A DNA stretch of 64,000 nucleotides from Hexactinellida sp. DTS-2022 (GCA_028753945.1 JAPNXP010000001.1:12452501-12516500), one strand, 5' to 3'. Numbered from the stretch's first letter, positions 1 through 11,622 are shown. The notes: generated by a model not told the origin, from the letters alone. A program made the numbers and translations.

Positions 1-157
1 TACTTACTTGTAATTTTTAATTTTCAATACTTAACACACTTTCGAGCTCCCTGTGGAGCGGGGTCTCGACCTAAGCCCAGTTGCATGTTGGCCTCCATAA
101 ATCGGCTCTGAAGGTTGGGATACTCTGCTTTACAATCTGCTTTACACAGCACCTTGA

Positions 158-664
158 TGGGGCCAAGTTAGTGTTGTAAGCTTCGGGAAATTTTACATGG
201 AAAATTTATTATAATACCTAGTTTTGAAATTTTGATAAACCATATCGATAATGTAGAGTTGTTGCTGTGCGCTTGTTATTTTTCACAAAGATTTTGGTAA
301 TTTCAAATATAGTTCCTAAGCATAGTTTGAAATTTTTAATCTTTCCAGAAATTTCCATGGAAAACAAATTTTTAGAAATTTTACAACACTAGGCCAAGCC
401 CGAAATGGCTTAAGCCCTTTGGACTTAAGCCCATTTTGAGAGGGCTTAAATCCGGACTTAAGTCCTCCTTTAATAAAAGGTCTTAAGTCTCTCTTGGACT
501 TAATCCCTTTATAGATGAGCTTCAAGCCCTTTTCTAGGCACTTATTCAATAAAATACGGTATGGATTTCTAAATAATTAGTGTAAAGACTTAAGTGCGCA
601 CTTAAGCCCTTCTGATGAGGGATGGACTTGGACTTAAGCCCTTTTGAAAGGGCTTGACTCCATG
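158..664. mobile_element. MITE with CTTAAGCCC subrepeats, hosting a second MITE
   Basis: This block is absent from the same place in unit B, where the flanks join near 8136. Its ends are imperfect inverted copies (ATGGGGCCAAGCCC on the left, GGGCTTGACTCCAT on the right) and the interior repeats AAGGGCTTAAGTCC-like words in both orientations. A second small element (169-391) lies inside it. Superfamily not determined. Confidence 0.55.
169..391. mobile_element. 223-bp MITE nested in another MITE
   Basis: The ends TAGTGTTGTAA and TTACAACACTA are inverted copies. They are flanked by GGCCAAGT (161-168) and GGCCAAGC (392-399), an 8-bp target duplication with one mismatch. The size and duplication length fit a non-autonomous hAT-type element that landed inside the 158-664 element. 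Confidence 0.65.
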
Positions 665-699
665 TCTGAAACTTAGCAGATTGTCTGCTTTACACGTCC

Positions 700-1735
700 A
701 AATGCATCTTAAATATGCTTCAAGCGTCCGTTAGTCTATCTGGTCTGTGGAAGTATCTTCAATGGAATCCTACAATACATTTTGACTCCACAACAACTTG
801 GGTATATACACTCTGGCTCAGCTGTTTCTTACGTCATCAGTATGTACTTAATTTCTTTGTTAATATTGATGAACATAGATTCTCTCCTGTGCACATCTCT
901 TCAGCAGTTGAATTCAAACTGAATTATTAGTGGATGGTCTCATATGCTAAGAACTCAATTCCTGCCATGATACAGACTAATATTAGTGCCATCTTTGTGA
1001 ATATATTGTCCATCCTGTTACAGTACTGTTATTATAAATCTGGACTAACATTAGCAATATATTCTATAATGGTTTCTTTATGATTTGTATATTACCTACT
1101 GATAAAGGGTTACAGTAGCGAAATTTCAGTTCGTGTTAGACTTCTGCTGGGACCAAATGACTCTTCTGGTGCTAGGAAATCTGCTTTATTTGTTATAATA
1201 TTTTGCGAATTGGTAATGATGGTTATCTGCTTTGGAACAATGCTGTTAGCTCAACCTTTACATTAGCTGTTCTCAATATATACATCCACTTTGCTGATGA
1301 ACTCTATTACAGTATATTCTTTCTCCTATTGCTAGTCTCGGTGATATTATGTTCTTAGTACAGTGCATTATGAATTTGTGTTGAATCTTGTTCACTCATG
1401 CTGCCCTTAAGTTCATCTTTTTGTTTGTGTTAGGATTTATACTGGAGTACCTCCTCAGAGATCAAACTCCTCACATGGAAAACACTTTGTATATATTGTG
1501 TACTGGATTGGTTTACACATGTGGCTTTTCATCAGGCTTACCAATATTATTTTCTCGTTCTTGGGGTGCTATCGCGCTTAAAGCTCGTGGGGATATTATC
1601 TCTCCTGAAAGCGGAAGTATAACCGAGTTAGAGACTGCTTCTCCATCTCTTCCAAATTATAGTTTCCTGGAATTGGGAAGAGATGAGATAATAATATATA
1701 CTTTCAGTAGATATACTACAGTACACCCTCGCTAA
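700..1735 (+). pseudogene. Decayed multi-span membrane protein gene, copy A
   Basis: Hydrophobic segments interrupted by stops and frame changes run through this stretch. The longest open piece (1388-1735, 115 residues) begins at a membrane-like segment ALKFIFLFVLGFILEYLL and includes GLVYTCGFSSGLPILF, then a Ser/Glu-rich tail. Matching pieces in the same order occur in units B (8150-10230) and C (16560-17245), so all derive from one gene. The many hydrophobic blocks suggest a polytopic membrane protein, perhaps receptor-like, but I do not recognise the family. The position just before the intact 376-residue gene in every unit suggests both were amplified together and this one then lost function. 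Confidence 0.5.
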
Positions 1736-3837
1736 TCCGAACCCCGCTAATCCGAACCCTCGCTAATCCGAACACTCTAAGAGATAAAATCTGAAAATTT
1801 TATAGAACATGGACATTAATGATGCGGACACGTTGGTCACAGCAGATTACCAATATGCATACTCATTATCACATGATTACGTAATCATAAAAGTACACAT
1901 TGTTAAATTTGACATTTTAGGCCTATTTACGCTTTATAATCAATGTTAGAAGTATATAAACCACACATCAACCGCGAAGCGATTGGTATGTGGTTGAGAT
2001 CTTCCGCGAAGCGACCTAGCAAGCGAAGCGCGCTAGTAATTATGAAAATACAGTAGAACTTAATAGTACGAACAATGTTAATACGAAATTCCGGAAAAGA
2101 CGAGTTCCACAAAATCAGGTCCCTACATCAAGCAAGTATTTAAAGGAGTATACTTGATGTTTAGTGCGGATTAATTAACAAGGTTTGTACAAGTTTGGAG
2201 ATTCTCATTTATGTTTGCCCATAGAAAATGCATTACTTTACTAATCCGAATGAATTCACTATCGGAACAGAAATGTTTGAATCAGAGCACCTCTGTTCAG
2301 ATTAGCGAGGGCAGGGGCGTATTTGACGGGAGCTCACTGGAGCCCCCAGTCGGTGCTCCACTGGATCTCGTCGGAGGAAATAGAGTAGGAAGGAAGGAAA
2401 GAAAATAATAGTTAAGTTTAGGGGAAAACGTTAGAAAGTATGGAAAACGAATGGATGACCTTATCAACTCATTTTCGCATCATAAATACAGTGAAAATAT
2501 GTTAATGTATTAAACATTTCTATCATTTGAAATGTGTTGAGTACACAATATATTTTGTGTAATTTTGGTTAGTAAACTCGATTATTTAACCATTATTAAT
2601 GATTATGTTTTTAGTAATCATTAGTTAGATAATTCATGTACATAATTCATGTTAAATAATTCATTGTGTATTCCTTTCATTAAAGACTGGCATTTGCGTC
2701 TCTTGACGGGTAACATGCCAGATACTTTGTAAATTTTTATAACTTCTTTTCTTTTCGACAAAAAAGAATTATATTCCGGGGGTTTTAGCCAATTATTAAA
2801 GTGAGTACGTTCACTGAATTGTGGCTGTTACTTAATCGTGTATTCTTTAACAAAGGATACATCAGAATGGTTCTGATCCGCTATCGTAATTTGGGGATCC
2901 GTCGTACAGATCCACTCACGATCCTTGTTTATCTAGTTGTAACGGATACCCTATACTATTATTCTCACAAGCTGCTCGTCCGCGCTACGCGCGTTCTTAC
3001 AACTTGCACTCGGGCCTGCGGCCCTCGCTTGTATTCAAACACATGCCTTTCCAAAATTAAATGCCGGTTGTGTATAAATACATACACAAATAGACGTAAT
3101 GCAAATTGAGTAATTTATGTGCATGATTGAGCTCAAACTGAATCTAGGCGCCTATAAAAAATGTCGGTTATGTAACGAAAAATTAAAAATATATATACCC
3201 CCTCCCTACAACTCGATTTTTGCAATTTATTTATAAAAAAAGCACGGCTGTAAAACTTACCCCTTGGCATTACTTAAAATTCAAAGGCCCTATGCACAGG
3301 TTGATTATATTATGGGGAATCATATGGGTAATATTTAGGTGACCGGTAGTGACCCACATAACAGTAATGCTATTGTTTCAGAGTAGGGCTGTGCCCCCCC
3401 CCCCCCCCCCAAGCTGTATATTTATATCCGTGAGCCCCAGCCATAGGTATATACGTATAAGGACAGAAAAATAAATTGGGAAATACTAATCAGCGCCTGT
3501 ACTATTGAATATTTATGCTAATTAGAACTGACAATTTTCTAGATATTAACGCATGTCCGTGCAGGAGAAACCAAAAATTATTCTTATAAATGTGGGAAAA
3601 AATCGTAAATTGCAATGGAAGTATAAAAAAATAAGTCTCAGGAAAGTATTTTAAGGAGTCACTAGATGTGTAGAGCGGGTTAACAAGGTTTGTACTAGTT
3701 TGGTTCGGATTATCGAGATTCTCATATATAGATGCCCATAGAAAATGCATTACTTCACTAATCCGAACGAATTCACTAATCGGAACAGAAATTTTTTGAA
3801 TCGGAACACCTCTGTTCGGATTAGCGAGGGTCTACTG
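1719..3837. mobile_element. Pogo/mariner-like element with duplicated 3' end
   Basis: The ends are inverted copies: CAGTACACCCTCGCTAATCC on the left and GGATTAGCGAGGGTCTACTG on the right, each flanked by TA. This fits a Tc1/mariner-pogo element. No transposase is readable. The 3' part occurs twice (about 2105-2310 and 3640-3837, both with GCCCATAGAAAATGCATTAC), so this is probably two copies or a copy split by other insertions. The stretch 2310-3640 holds a dispersed repeat, a C homopolymer near 3394-3411 and otherwise nothing I can name. Confidence 0.6.
2955..3085 (+). repeat. Dispersed repeat with GGGCCTGCGGCCC hairpin
   Basis: The words AAGCTGCTCGTCCGCG, GCGTTCTTACAACTTGCACT and ATGCCGGTTGTGTATAAATA recur in order at 48421-48545 and 55108-55235, and inverted in part near 25695-25755. 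The central GC-rich hairpin and constant order identify one dispersed family. Class unknown. Confidence 0.6.
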
Positions 3838-4079
3838 TATTGTCACGAGTAATAGTTGTATAATTATGTTGTTTGGTTAAAAATCCTGAGTGTTATAACA
3901 AATTCCCCAATAGTTATGACAGTTAAAGCAAGGGCATTAGGATCTTTCGACGATTCGATCCGTACGATCCTTTGAAAAATCAAAAACTGATGTCTTTAAA
4001 GGGATGGGGATAATATATGATATATTTTGATACATCAATTTTGTTATACATCTCCATTAAAGGTAAAATAAATACATAT

Positions 4080-4175
4080 TTAGCTTGGATTCACACCAAT
4101 AAGGGTGCATCACGTGCATGGTTGATGTTGGTACCCGTATCTGGGAGGTCCGTAACTCGGAAGTTTGAGTGTACA
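4080..4175. repeat. Partial copy of TA-flanked MITE seen at 63122-63445
   Basis: Shares AGCTTGGATTCACACCAATA-type sequence and the end GTTTGAGTGTA with 63366-63447, where a fuller element with both ends is present. Here only the right part remains. Confidence 0.5.
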
Positions 4176-4316
4176 CGCGAGATTAACAATAAATATTTTA
4201 TCACGTTTTCTATTGATTCTATCGGTATAGTTGAAATTGCAGTTAGTTAATTTTTTATCCAATTTATGGTTCCTTCTGGCTAGTGCCTCGTTCTTGTTAT
4301 GGCCCCTGTGTGGTAC

Positions 4317-4609
4317 TATCACGGAAATTTTGGTCTCCTTGGAAAATAGGTCCAGGGGGGGATCAAAATTTTCATGGAAATTTGGTCCTTCTGAGGACTG
4401 AGGTTTGTGTTTATTCAGTTACCGTATAGCTAGAATATTAGCCTAGGCGATTTTTCGCCTTAATGAGAGCAAAAAAATTATCAATAAGCCTGTAACTGGA
4501 AAATTGGGCCACGAAAATCGGTCCGGGGGACCAATATTCCATGCTAATATGGTCCTAGGCTCGGTTTTTCCACGGAATTTTGGTCCCACGAGGCAATTTT
4601 CCCGTGACA
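4317..4609. mobile_element. MITE with 4-bp GTAC target duplication
   Basis: Ends TATCACGGAAATTTTGGTC and the inverted CCGTGACA, flanked by GTAC at 4313-4316 and 4610-4613. Repeated TTTTGGTC/GGACCA words fill it. A sister sits at 11077-11341 in the equivalent place of unit B, so it was present before the units duplicated, and a related one lies at 9190-9741. The 4-bp duplication and TGT/ACA ends would fit a Ginger-like family, tentatively. Confidence 0.6.
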
Positions 4610-4879
4610 GTACTATTGGTATGTGCCCGAGGCAGTAGTTCCAACCATGCTTTAATCCAGACAAATTTTCTGCTCGCGTAGATTAAGTTTGACACGCGCC
4701 TATACACTCAATTTGTATAACCTCTCGTAGGCTCTGCTCCATAGTGACATATATAGCCGCATCTTAAGTTAAATTGAAAACATTTATATAGACACGTTCT
4801 AGTATATACTAAGTGTGTCCATAGTTATTAATCTATATTCAGGCAATTGAACAATATGTAATCCGTTGGCATAAAATAA

Positions 4880-4890
4880 GTATAAATATA
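4880..4890 (+). promoter_or_regulatory. TATA box of membrane gene A
   Basis: GTATAAATATA lies about 55-65 bases before the ATG at 4944. The same word stands at the same distance before copies B and C, and a shorter form (GTATAAATA) stands before copy D although the rest of D's upstream DNA has diverged, which supports a core promoter. Confidence 0.6.
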
Positions 4891-4943
4891 CTTCAATGAT
4901 ATGAAAACAACAGTTAAAATTCTGCACATCTACAATTTTAACA

Positions 4944-6074
4944 ATGATCGACTGGCTTGCAATTGTTTCTTTAGTTCTCACAATAAGCTTGGTTTTAACA
5001 TTAAGTTTAAATCTAGGTTGGCTGATTAAGTGCATAATTAAGTTATGTGTTGTTTTCAAGAAATATCAAACTTGTAAACGAACTCCCAATCTTCATCCTA
5101 TCCATAGAGACGTCCAATATCTCTCTCAACAGAGGAAGCTATACAATCTAGAGACACACCTTGTGAAGTATGCTCTCATTGTGCTTTGCATTAGTGTCGA
5201 ACTGATTTTTATTATTTCGGTTGCTATGTCAAGTATAATGAACGCTAAATTACATTTTAATCAGGAACAACATGCGACGATTTCAAAAATTGAACAGGAA
5301 TATCCTAACTGTGTTTTCAGTAGCCTCCTTTCTCTGGCTTACTTCTTCCCTTATTATATAATTGCAGTTAATATGAATTATCTGCTTGGCTTCCTCTTGT
5401 TTGTCTGTTTATCAATCCTGACTCGGTACCTAGCGGCTAGATACTTTAATCATCCTTTTAGAACAATCCTCATCAAGTATCTGGTCTGGCTAAGTGTGCA
5501 GTCTCTGATTGTATGTTTCTGCTCTACTAAATACACACTGGCATTCTCATTCATCGTATTTCCATTGCTATCGATAATCAATTGGTTAGTTCTGTTGAGG
5601 GACAATCGGCTGCTTAGTAGAAATCTTAAATCTCATCTGAGAGAGATTAAGCTGTTTGGGAATAACAAGATACTATACAGGGAACAGTTGTTCGCATTTA
5701 GGTTCTATCGCATCTTTCAGAAGGTATTACTCTTGTCTGTCTTCTTTCTTTCACTTCTCGGCATCTTTTATCAAATATTCCAACTCTGTTATATTATTTT
5801 TGACTCGTACTGTGTTCTCAATGTTGTTTACGGTTTCAACATTTCTATTGACTCTCCCTACTTCCATCCCTCTCATACTAAAGCTGTGGTGCAACATTAT
5901 TGGATTATTTTTGACAACATACTTGGTTGCATCTACTCACTCTCAACTCTATTTCCATTGATATTAATCACATTATTTCCATTGATTCATGAATGCTTCA
6001 AGAGATACAAGTATCGTAATGTTGTATACAGATACAATTATGATAATATCCAGCCACTGCTGAGAAGACGGTAG
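4944..6074 (+). CDS. 376-residue multi-span membrane protein, copy A
   Basis: Intronless open frame starting at an ATG shared by copies B and C (MIDW). I do not recognise the family. By eye there are about seven hydrophobic segments, near residues 7-36, 70-93, 125-145, 146-165, 180-215, 258-290 and 325-352, so it is probably an integral membrane protein, possibly receptor-like. The most conserved soluble stretch follows the first span (CKRTPNLHPIHRDVQYLSQQ), and all copies end in NYDNIQPLLRR plus R or Q. The variable parts are the first span, residues about 95-125 and the loop near 285-330, which may face a ligand or partner. A TATA box lies upstream and an ATTAAA-type sequence follows the stop. 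Function unknown. Open frames in three tandem copies argue that it is a real gene. Confidence 0.8.
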   Translation: MIDWLAIVSLVLTISLVLTLSLNLGWLIKCIIKLCVVFKKYQTCKRTPNLHPIHRDVQYLSQQRKLYNLETHLVKYALIVLCISVELIFIISVAMSSIMNAKLHFNQEQHATISKIEQEYPNCVFSSLLSLAYFFPYYIIAVNMNYLLGFLLFVCLSILTRYLAARYFNHPFRTILIKYLVWLSVQSLIVCFCSTKYTLAFSFIVFPLLSIINWLVLLRDNRLLSRNLKSHLREIKLFGNNKILYREQLFAFRFYRIFQKVLLLSVFFLSLLGIFYQIFQLCYIIFDSYCVLNVVYGFNISIDSPYFHPSHTKAVVQHYWIIFDNILGCIYSLSTLFPLILITLFPLIHECFKRYKYRNVVYRYNYDNIQPLLRRR

Positions 6075-6226
6075 ATTATATTATACTATATTAGTTATTA
6101 TAATATTTGTGATTGGTTTCTTTTAAAAATGTATTGTGTTCCCTATTCCTCTATTAATTCAGTTATTCCAATTAAATTTAGTATAGTTGAGACAGTCAAA
6201 ACTATAGCTATTTAGAATATCATATA

Positions 6227-6326
6227 CAGTCGACTCCGCTTAATAGATCACCTCGGGACCAGATTACTATGGCTCGGTTAAGCGAAGAAATTTATTAACC
6301 GATGGCTCTATTAAGCGAGTCGACTG
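6227..6326. mobile_element. 100-bp pogo-like MITE, unit A copy
   Basis: Inverted ends CAGTCGACTCCGCTTAAT and ATTAAGCGAGTCGACTG, flanked by TA. The same element is in the same place after copy B (12956-13055) and copy C (19278-19380), so it predates the tandem duplication and is a useful clock for the units. Confidence 0.75.
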
Positions 6327-7295
6327 TATATCTAAATGCATTACAACTACTGTAAATCGTTACAAATACTAACCTTTAGTAAATCGAAAGGTTTGCACTC
6401 CACTTTGATTATCGAAATAGGGAGCGCTGCAAATTTGCAAATTTGCTGCCAATTGGTCCAAAATTGGGGAGCTTAATTGAATACTATACAATGGTATTAA
6501 GTTGTGAATTTGTATGCAATAAAAATTTGGAAATTTCTAGTTAAAATGTAGACGAAATCCGCCAAATTTTCAATCAAATTTTTCCAAAATTTAAATTTAC
6601 TACGTATCACGTCGGAGGAGCATCGCGCTATATTTCCTAAAGTATTTTGAATTTTAGGAATAAATTTTCTGTGAATACAGACAACATAGTATAGAACTTA
6701 CGAAATACGGGATAAAACATTATTAATTAAAAATCTGGATTGTCATATCAGAGCTCTGGGACTCTGGCCCGAGCCTTAATACTCGTTTGTGTGGTTTGAT
6801 TGCAATATCGCATGTTTCATTTACACTAGCCAGTAACCAGTCGCCATGCAACGAATTAGTCGCCATAAATCAATGTGCGTCAGAATATTTCGGAAAAACG
6901 GAAGGGGTTTGGGAAGCAAAATCAAATGTAGAAACAATAATTCAGTTAATAATAATCAAGTTAGCAATATCCAATAGGATTAGTATCCCAGTTGAAAGTT
7001 GAATATCACATGTTTCACTTGCATTTTGATATACGTATTATGCTTTATTCCTAAGTATTCAGTTAAGTTGTCTCATTCTTGTTAAACTCTCTTTACAGAA
7101 AGAGTAGGTATAATACTTGTCTCTGAATAGTAAGCAAAGCAATAATTTATTCCATTGATTAGCTAAGTTATGATTTTGTTAATTAAACTTAGTTTTGCTA
7201 ACAGAACAAAAGCATAACAGATTAGCATTTGTAATCCAAATGTAATTAAATACTGATAGCATATAACTGGTTGACAATCCAAAGAATATTGCCAA

Positions 7296-7380
7296 ACTCG
7301 TATCTGACTTCTAGGGGATTCGAACTTGGACCCCACTGGTTGTCTTATGGCGCTCCCAGACCACAAAGCGGTGATGTGTT
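7296..7380 (-). repeat. tRNA-like segment (SINE-like), unit A
   Basis: On the minus strand this reads like the 3' half of a tRNA, including a B-box-like GTTCGAATCCCC. It recurs in units B (15796-15880) and C (20990-21075). No complete cloverleaf is visible, so it is more likely a tRNA-derived SINE or tRNA relic than a working tRNA gene. Confidence 0.4.
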
Positions 7381-8525
7381 ACTTTATGGAATGACTACCC
7401 CCTTGTAAGAAATCCTGGATCCGTCCCTGGGTTGATATTGGATTTAATGCTATAAATACCTTAAGTTACCACCAAATTGCTTAATTATGTTAAGCCTACT
7501 GTGCTGACTAACAAAGCATCTATATTTAAATGCACTGTTACATTATTTATTACTGGCCAGTAGTTCGGGATATATGCTTTCAGTATTGTAATCAACTCTA
7601 CACAGTTTGTGATATCATAAACGAGATGAATTACTTGGATGCATATCAAATGATAATTTATTATGCTTTCACTTTAATCAGATTAAGTAATGTGGTTGGT
7701 TTGGGTATTTTTCAGTGGATTTCTTTCAAAAAGACTTTAGGATAGCGATTACATAATGCAGACATTACACTGATTACGTGATTCATTTTGTAATATATTT
7801 TACACTATATTGTTATTACCACATAGAAGTATCCCTCTGATTCTCTACCTTGAATACAGAAATAATGTGAGATACCACATGAGTTCAATCTCGATGAGAT
7901 ACACAGGAGTCTATTCTAGACATATGCCCTGGTATTAAAAACCTATAAGTCTTGATTACCTATCTAAAGTATATTTAGTTATTTACTTACTTTATTTCTT
8001 TATTTTCAATACTTAACACACTTTCGAGCTCGCTGTGGAGCGGGGTCTCGACCTAAGCCCAGTTGCATGTTGGCCTCCATAAATCGGCTCTGAAGGTTGG
8101 GATACTCTGCTTTACAATCTGCTTTACACAGCACATTGTTAGCAGATTGTCTGCTTTACACGTCCGAATGCATCTTAAATCTGCTTCAAGCGTCCGTTAG
8201 TCTATCTGGTCTGTGAAAATATCTTCAATGGAATCCTACAATACATTTACTCCACTACAACCTGGGCATACACCCCTGGCACAGCTGTTTCTTACGTCAT
8301 CAGTATGTACTTAATTTATTTGTTAATATTGATGAACATAGATTCTCTCCTATGCACATCTCTACACAGTTGAATTCAAATCTGAATTATTAGTGGGTGG
8401 TCTCATATTGCTGAGATTTCAATTCCAGCCATGATAAGACTAATATTAGTGCCATCTTTGTGAATATATTGTCCATCTTGTTACTGTTATTATAATCTGG
8501 ACTAACATTAGCAATATATTCTATA

Positions 8526-9168
8526 ACGAGCCCTTCGGTTTCGGTCGCTTTGCGACAGATCGGTGCTATGCACCTCAAGTTAACGGCCGCTGTGCGGCCT
8601 TACTCCTCACATTTTCTACCATGAAAATGGTAGAAAGGGACGTTATAATTTTGAATTTTCATTAATTTGTTTACTCATTTAAGTCAACAACAACAACAAC
8701 AAATATTCATATTACAAATTTATAAACGCGAAATTCGTGTTCAGCATACTTGTTTACCTATAATACCTGTTGAAAGCTAACTTCTAGGTCGATTTTGAAT
8801 TTTCATTAATTTGTTTACCTATTTTGCGTCAACAACAACAATAAATATTCACGTTAGATATTTATAAATGCGAAATTCGAAAGAATCATACTTGTTTATA
8901 ACATTTGTTTACCAATTATAACATTTGACAGTTAGTTTACGTGTATATCATATATTAATGTGGTTTCTTTTCCCCCATCACTTTAATACAATCCGGACAA
9001 ACACACACACACACAAACAAACAAACAAACACACAACAATCGAGATTTAATAATATAGAAATATTAATGTGGTTTCTTTTCCCCCATCACTTTAATACAA
9101 TCCGGACAAACACACACACACACAAACAAACAAACAAACACACAACAATCGAGATTTAATAATATAGA
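8526..9168. mobile_element. Helitron-like element, copy 1
   Basis: Unit A gives the empty site (TTCTATAATGGTTTC near 1060). The inserted block starts ACGAGCCCTTCGGT, has GC-rich hairpins (GGCCGC/GCGGCC, GTCGC/GCGAC), and ends in CACTTTAATACAATCCGGAC, a CA/CAAA microsatellite and ATCGAGATTTAATAATATAGA. No target duplication is evident, which with the end hairpins suggests a non-autonomous Helitron. The last ~105 bp are tandemly duplicated (8958-9053 and 9061-9168). Relatives: 26366-27595, 31436-32117, 53267-54413 and fragments. Confidence 0.5.
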
Positions 9169-9189
9169 TGTTTTCTTTGTGGTTTGTAT

Positions 9190-9741
9190 TGTCACGAAAT
9201 ATTTGGTACGGGTTGTTTTTGGTCCGGCCGGACCAAAATGTAACCCGGACCAAATATTTCAGACAATTTTGTCCGGATTTACATTTTGGTCCCCCTCCAA
9301 AGACGAAATATTTCATAACTTTTTGGTCCGATTGTATATTATTGTGTTCAATAGGGGAATATATTCTAGATTATAAGAGATATATTTCTAATAAATATTC
9401 ATTTTCTTAAACAGATAAATATCGAGTTAATTAACTTAATTTAACTACAACATTGATTTTAACCATTAGAGTAGTACTTTTGTTTGGTCCCTTTGGGGAA
9501 CAAGCATTACAACTATTTTTAAAAATGTGGTTTCACTGAATCTCTTCCCTCGAGACTAATTGGTATACTATTGGCACGACGGTCACTACTTATAAGCAAA
9601 ATCTCAATGTTGAAAATGTAAACCCGGACAAAAATGCTGAATATTTGGTCCGGGTTAAAATTTGGTCCGGCCGGACCAAATATAACTGAAATATTTGGTC
9701 CGACCGGACCAATAACAACCGGGACCAAATATTTCGTGACA
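9190..9741. mobile_element. MITE with 4-bp GTAT target duplication
   Basis: Inverted ends TGTCACGAAATATTTGGT and ACCAAATATTTCGTGACA, flanked by GTAT (9186-9189 and 9742-9745). Unit A shows the uninterrupted TTTGTATATTACC. The interior is rich in TTTGGTCCGG/CCGGACCAAA. Related to 4317-4609 and 11077-11341. Confidence 0.75.
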
Positions 9742-10233
9742 GTATATTACCTACTGATAATGGGTTACAGTAGCGCAATTTCAGTTCGTGTTAGACATCT
9801 GCTGGGACCAAATGACTCTTCTGGTGCTAGGAAATCTGCTTTATTTTTATAGTAATTGGCAATTGGTAATGATGGTTATCTGCTTTGGAACAATGCCGTT
9901 AGTTCAACCTTCACATCAGCTGTTCTCAATATATACGTGCATCAACTTTGCTGAAGAACTCTATTACAGTATATTATTTCTCCTATTGCTAGTCTCGGTG
10001 ATATTATGTTCTTAGTACAATGTGTTATGAATGTGTGTGGAATCTTGTTAACTCATGCTTCCCTTAAGTTCATCTTTTTGTTTGTGTTTGTATTTATAAT
10101 GGAATACCTTCTCGTTAAACTTGTCACTAGGAAAGCATTTTATATATTTTGTGTACAAGGATTGGTTTACCTATGGTGCTTTGCATCAGGCTTCCAATAT
10201 TATTTTCTCGTTCGCCTTAAAGCTAGTGGGGAT

Positions 10234-11006
10234 ATAACACGGCTATACAGCTGCCGAATCATAGTGGGAAATAAGAGTCCATTGATAATTAGGTTATTTA
10301 TATTTATCTCCATAACTAGTAATGATAGACGTCATAAATGTATTATAACTATATAGGAACTTGGTATCAAGGTATGCATAGCATCCTTCAGAATTGTGCT
10401 GTGTCATCATAAGATGACGTAATCGATGCTTTTTCTAAGATAATTATATCGTAATCGATATAATTATCTTAGAAAAAGCAAATAGTTTTTCTAAGATAAT
10501 TATCTCAATATCGCAAAAGTTAATGAAGTTAAGCATAATTTATGTATTATCAATGAATAGGAAGTTACCTATTTCGGATAGATCAGAACTAGCCCAGTTT
10601 ACATAAAATCGATAGTTTTTGAGTTATGACTCATTTTAGGAAATATACATTTCCCTGGCAACCGAGGAATGTGTCAACATTCCATTTATAATTTCGATAT
10701 ATTTTATTCAACTAGTTATGGGCATCATCATGTTCCAATCTTGAACATTTATAACGAGTTTAACTATGGTAAAAGCAGGTTATAAAAACACGATATTTCG
10801 CACCCAAAATATCGATTACGTCATCATATGATGACACAGCACAATTCTGAAGGATGCTATGTATACCTTGATACCAAGTTCCTATATAGTTATAATACAT
10901 TTATGACGTCTATCATTACTAGTTATGGAGATAAATATAAATAACCTATTTATCAATGGACTCTTATTTCCTACTATGATTCGGCAGCATGTATAGCCGT
11001 GTTATA
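10234..11006. mobile_element. Foldback MITE with ~195-bp inverted arms
   Basis: Left arm about 10234-10430 and right arm about 10812-11006 are near-perfect inverted copies, from TATAACACGGCTATAC to GTATAGCCGTGTTATA. TA-rich flanks suggest a TA target. The loop holds a shorter inner repeat built on AGATAATTATATCG. No coding capacity. Confidence 0.75.
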
Positions 11007-11076
11007 GTAGGCCATGATCCAATTTATGGTTCTTTCTGGCTAGTACCTCGTTCTTGTTATGGCACCAGTGTGGTAC

Positions 11077-11341
11077 TGTGACGAAAGTTTTGGTCCGGGG
11101 GAATCAAAATTTTCATGGAAATTTGGTCCTTCTAAGGTTTGTGTTTATTCAGTTACCGTATAACTAGAATAGTAGCCCAGGCAATTTTTCGCCATATTGG
11201 GAGCAAAAGGTTTATGAATAAGCCTGTCACTAGAAAATTGGACCCTGAAAAATTGATCTGGGACCAATATTCCATGGAAATATGGTCCTAGGACCTGTTT
11301 TCCACGAAGTTTTGGTCCCACGGACCAATTTTCCAGTAACA
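11077..11341. mobile_element. MITE with 4-bp GTAC target duplication, unit B copy
   Basis: Starts TGTGACGAAAGTTTTGGTCC, ends CCAGTAACA, and is flanked by GTAC (11073-11076 and 11342-11345). It is orthologous in place to 4317-4609 of unit A. Confidence 0.65.
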
Positions 11342-11610
11342 GTACTATTGGTATGTGTTCGAGGCAGTAGTCCCAACCATGCTTTAATCCAGAAATTTTT
11401 TCTGCTCGCGTAGATTAGGTTTGACACGCGCCTAAACACTCAATTTGTATAACCTCTCGTAGGTTCTGCTCCTCTGTGACATACATAGCCGCATCTTAAG
11501 TTAAATTGAAACATTTAAATGGACACGTTCTAGTACATACTAAATGTGTCCATAGTTATTAATCTATAGTCAGGTTATTGAACAAAATGTAATCCGTAGG
11601 CTTAAAATAA

Positions 11611-11622
11611 GTATAAATATAC
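11611..11622 (+). promoter_or_regulatory. TATA box of membrane gene B
   Basis: GTATAAATATAC about 55-60 bases upstream of the ATG at 11673, conserved with copies A and C. Confidence 0.6.

Larger units (their letters stand above)
1..7980. repeat. Tandem unit A of membrane-gene array
   Basis: First unit of a tandem array. Its start (about 20-150, beginning near AATACTTAACACACTTTCGA) recurs at 8004-8136 and 21708-21835, and the order decayed gene, 376-residue gene, downstream flank, tRNA-like segment recurs in units B and C. It differs from the others mainly by private insertions (158-664, 1719-3837). The boundary is placed where the start motif recurs, so it is approximate. Confidence 0.75.
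8150..10230 (+). pseudogene. Decayed multi-span membrane protein gene, copy B
   Basis: Matches copy A in order and includes the blocks RHLLGPNDSSGARKSA, LVMMVICFGTM and ASLKFIFLFVFVFIMEYLL (the last in the 10006-10356 open stretch). It is split by a Helitron-like insertion (8526-9168) and a MITE (9190-9741), and its last part runs into a foldback element at 10234. Several frames are needed to read it, so it is not a working gene. Family unknown; probably a polytopic membrane protein. Confidence 0.5.

Noticed and set aside
316-549. 77-codon Lys-rich open frame
   Set aside because: It is periodic because it translates repeated CTTAAGTCC/GGGCTTAAG words of a MITE.
7296-7380. Functional tRNA gene
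   Set aside because: Only a B-box-like half is recognisable, and no acceptor stem pairing or full cloverleaf is visible.
9001-9145. Spaced CACACA/AAACAAAC arrays that might suggest a CRISPR
   Set aside because: Simple microsatellites within duplicated Helitron-like ends; no repeat-spacer structure and a eukaryotic context.
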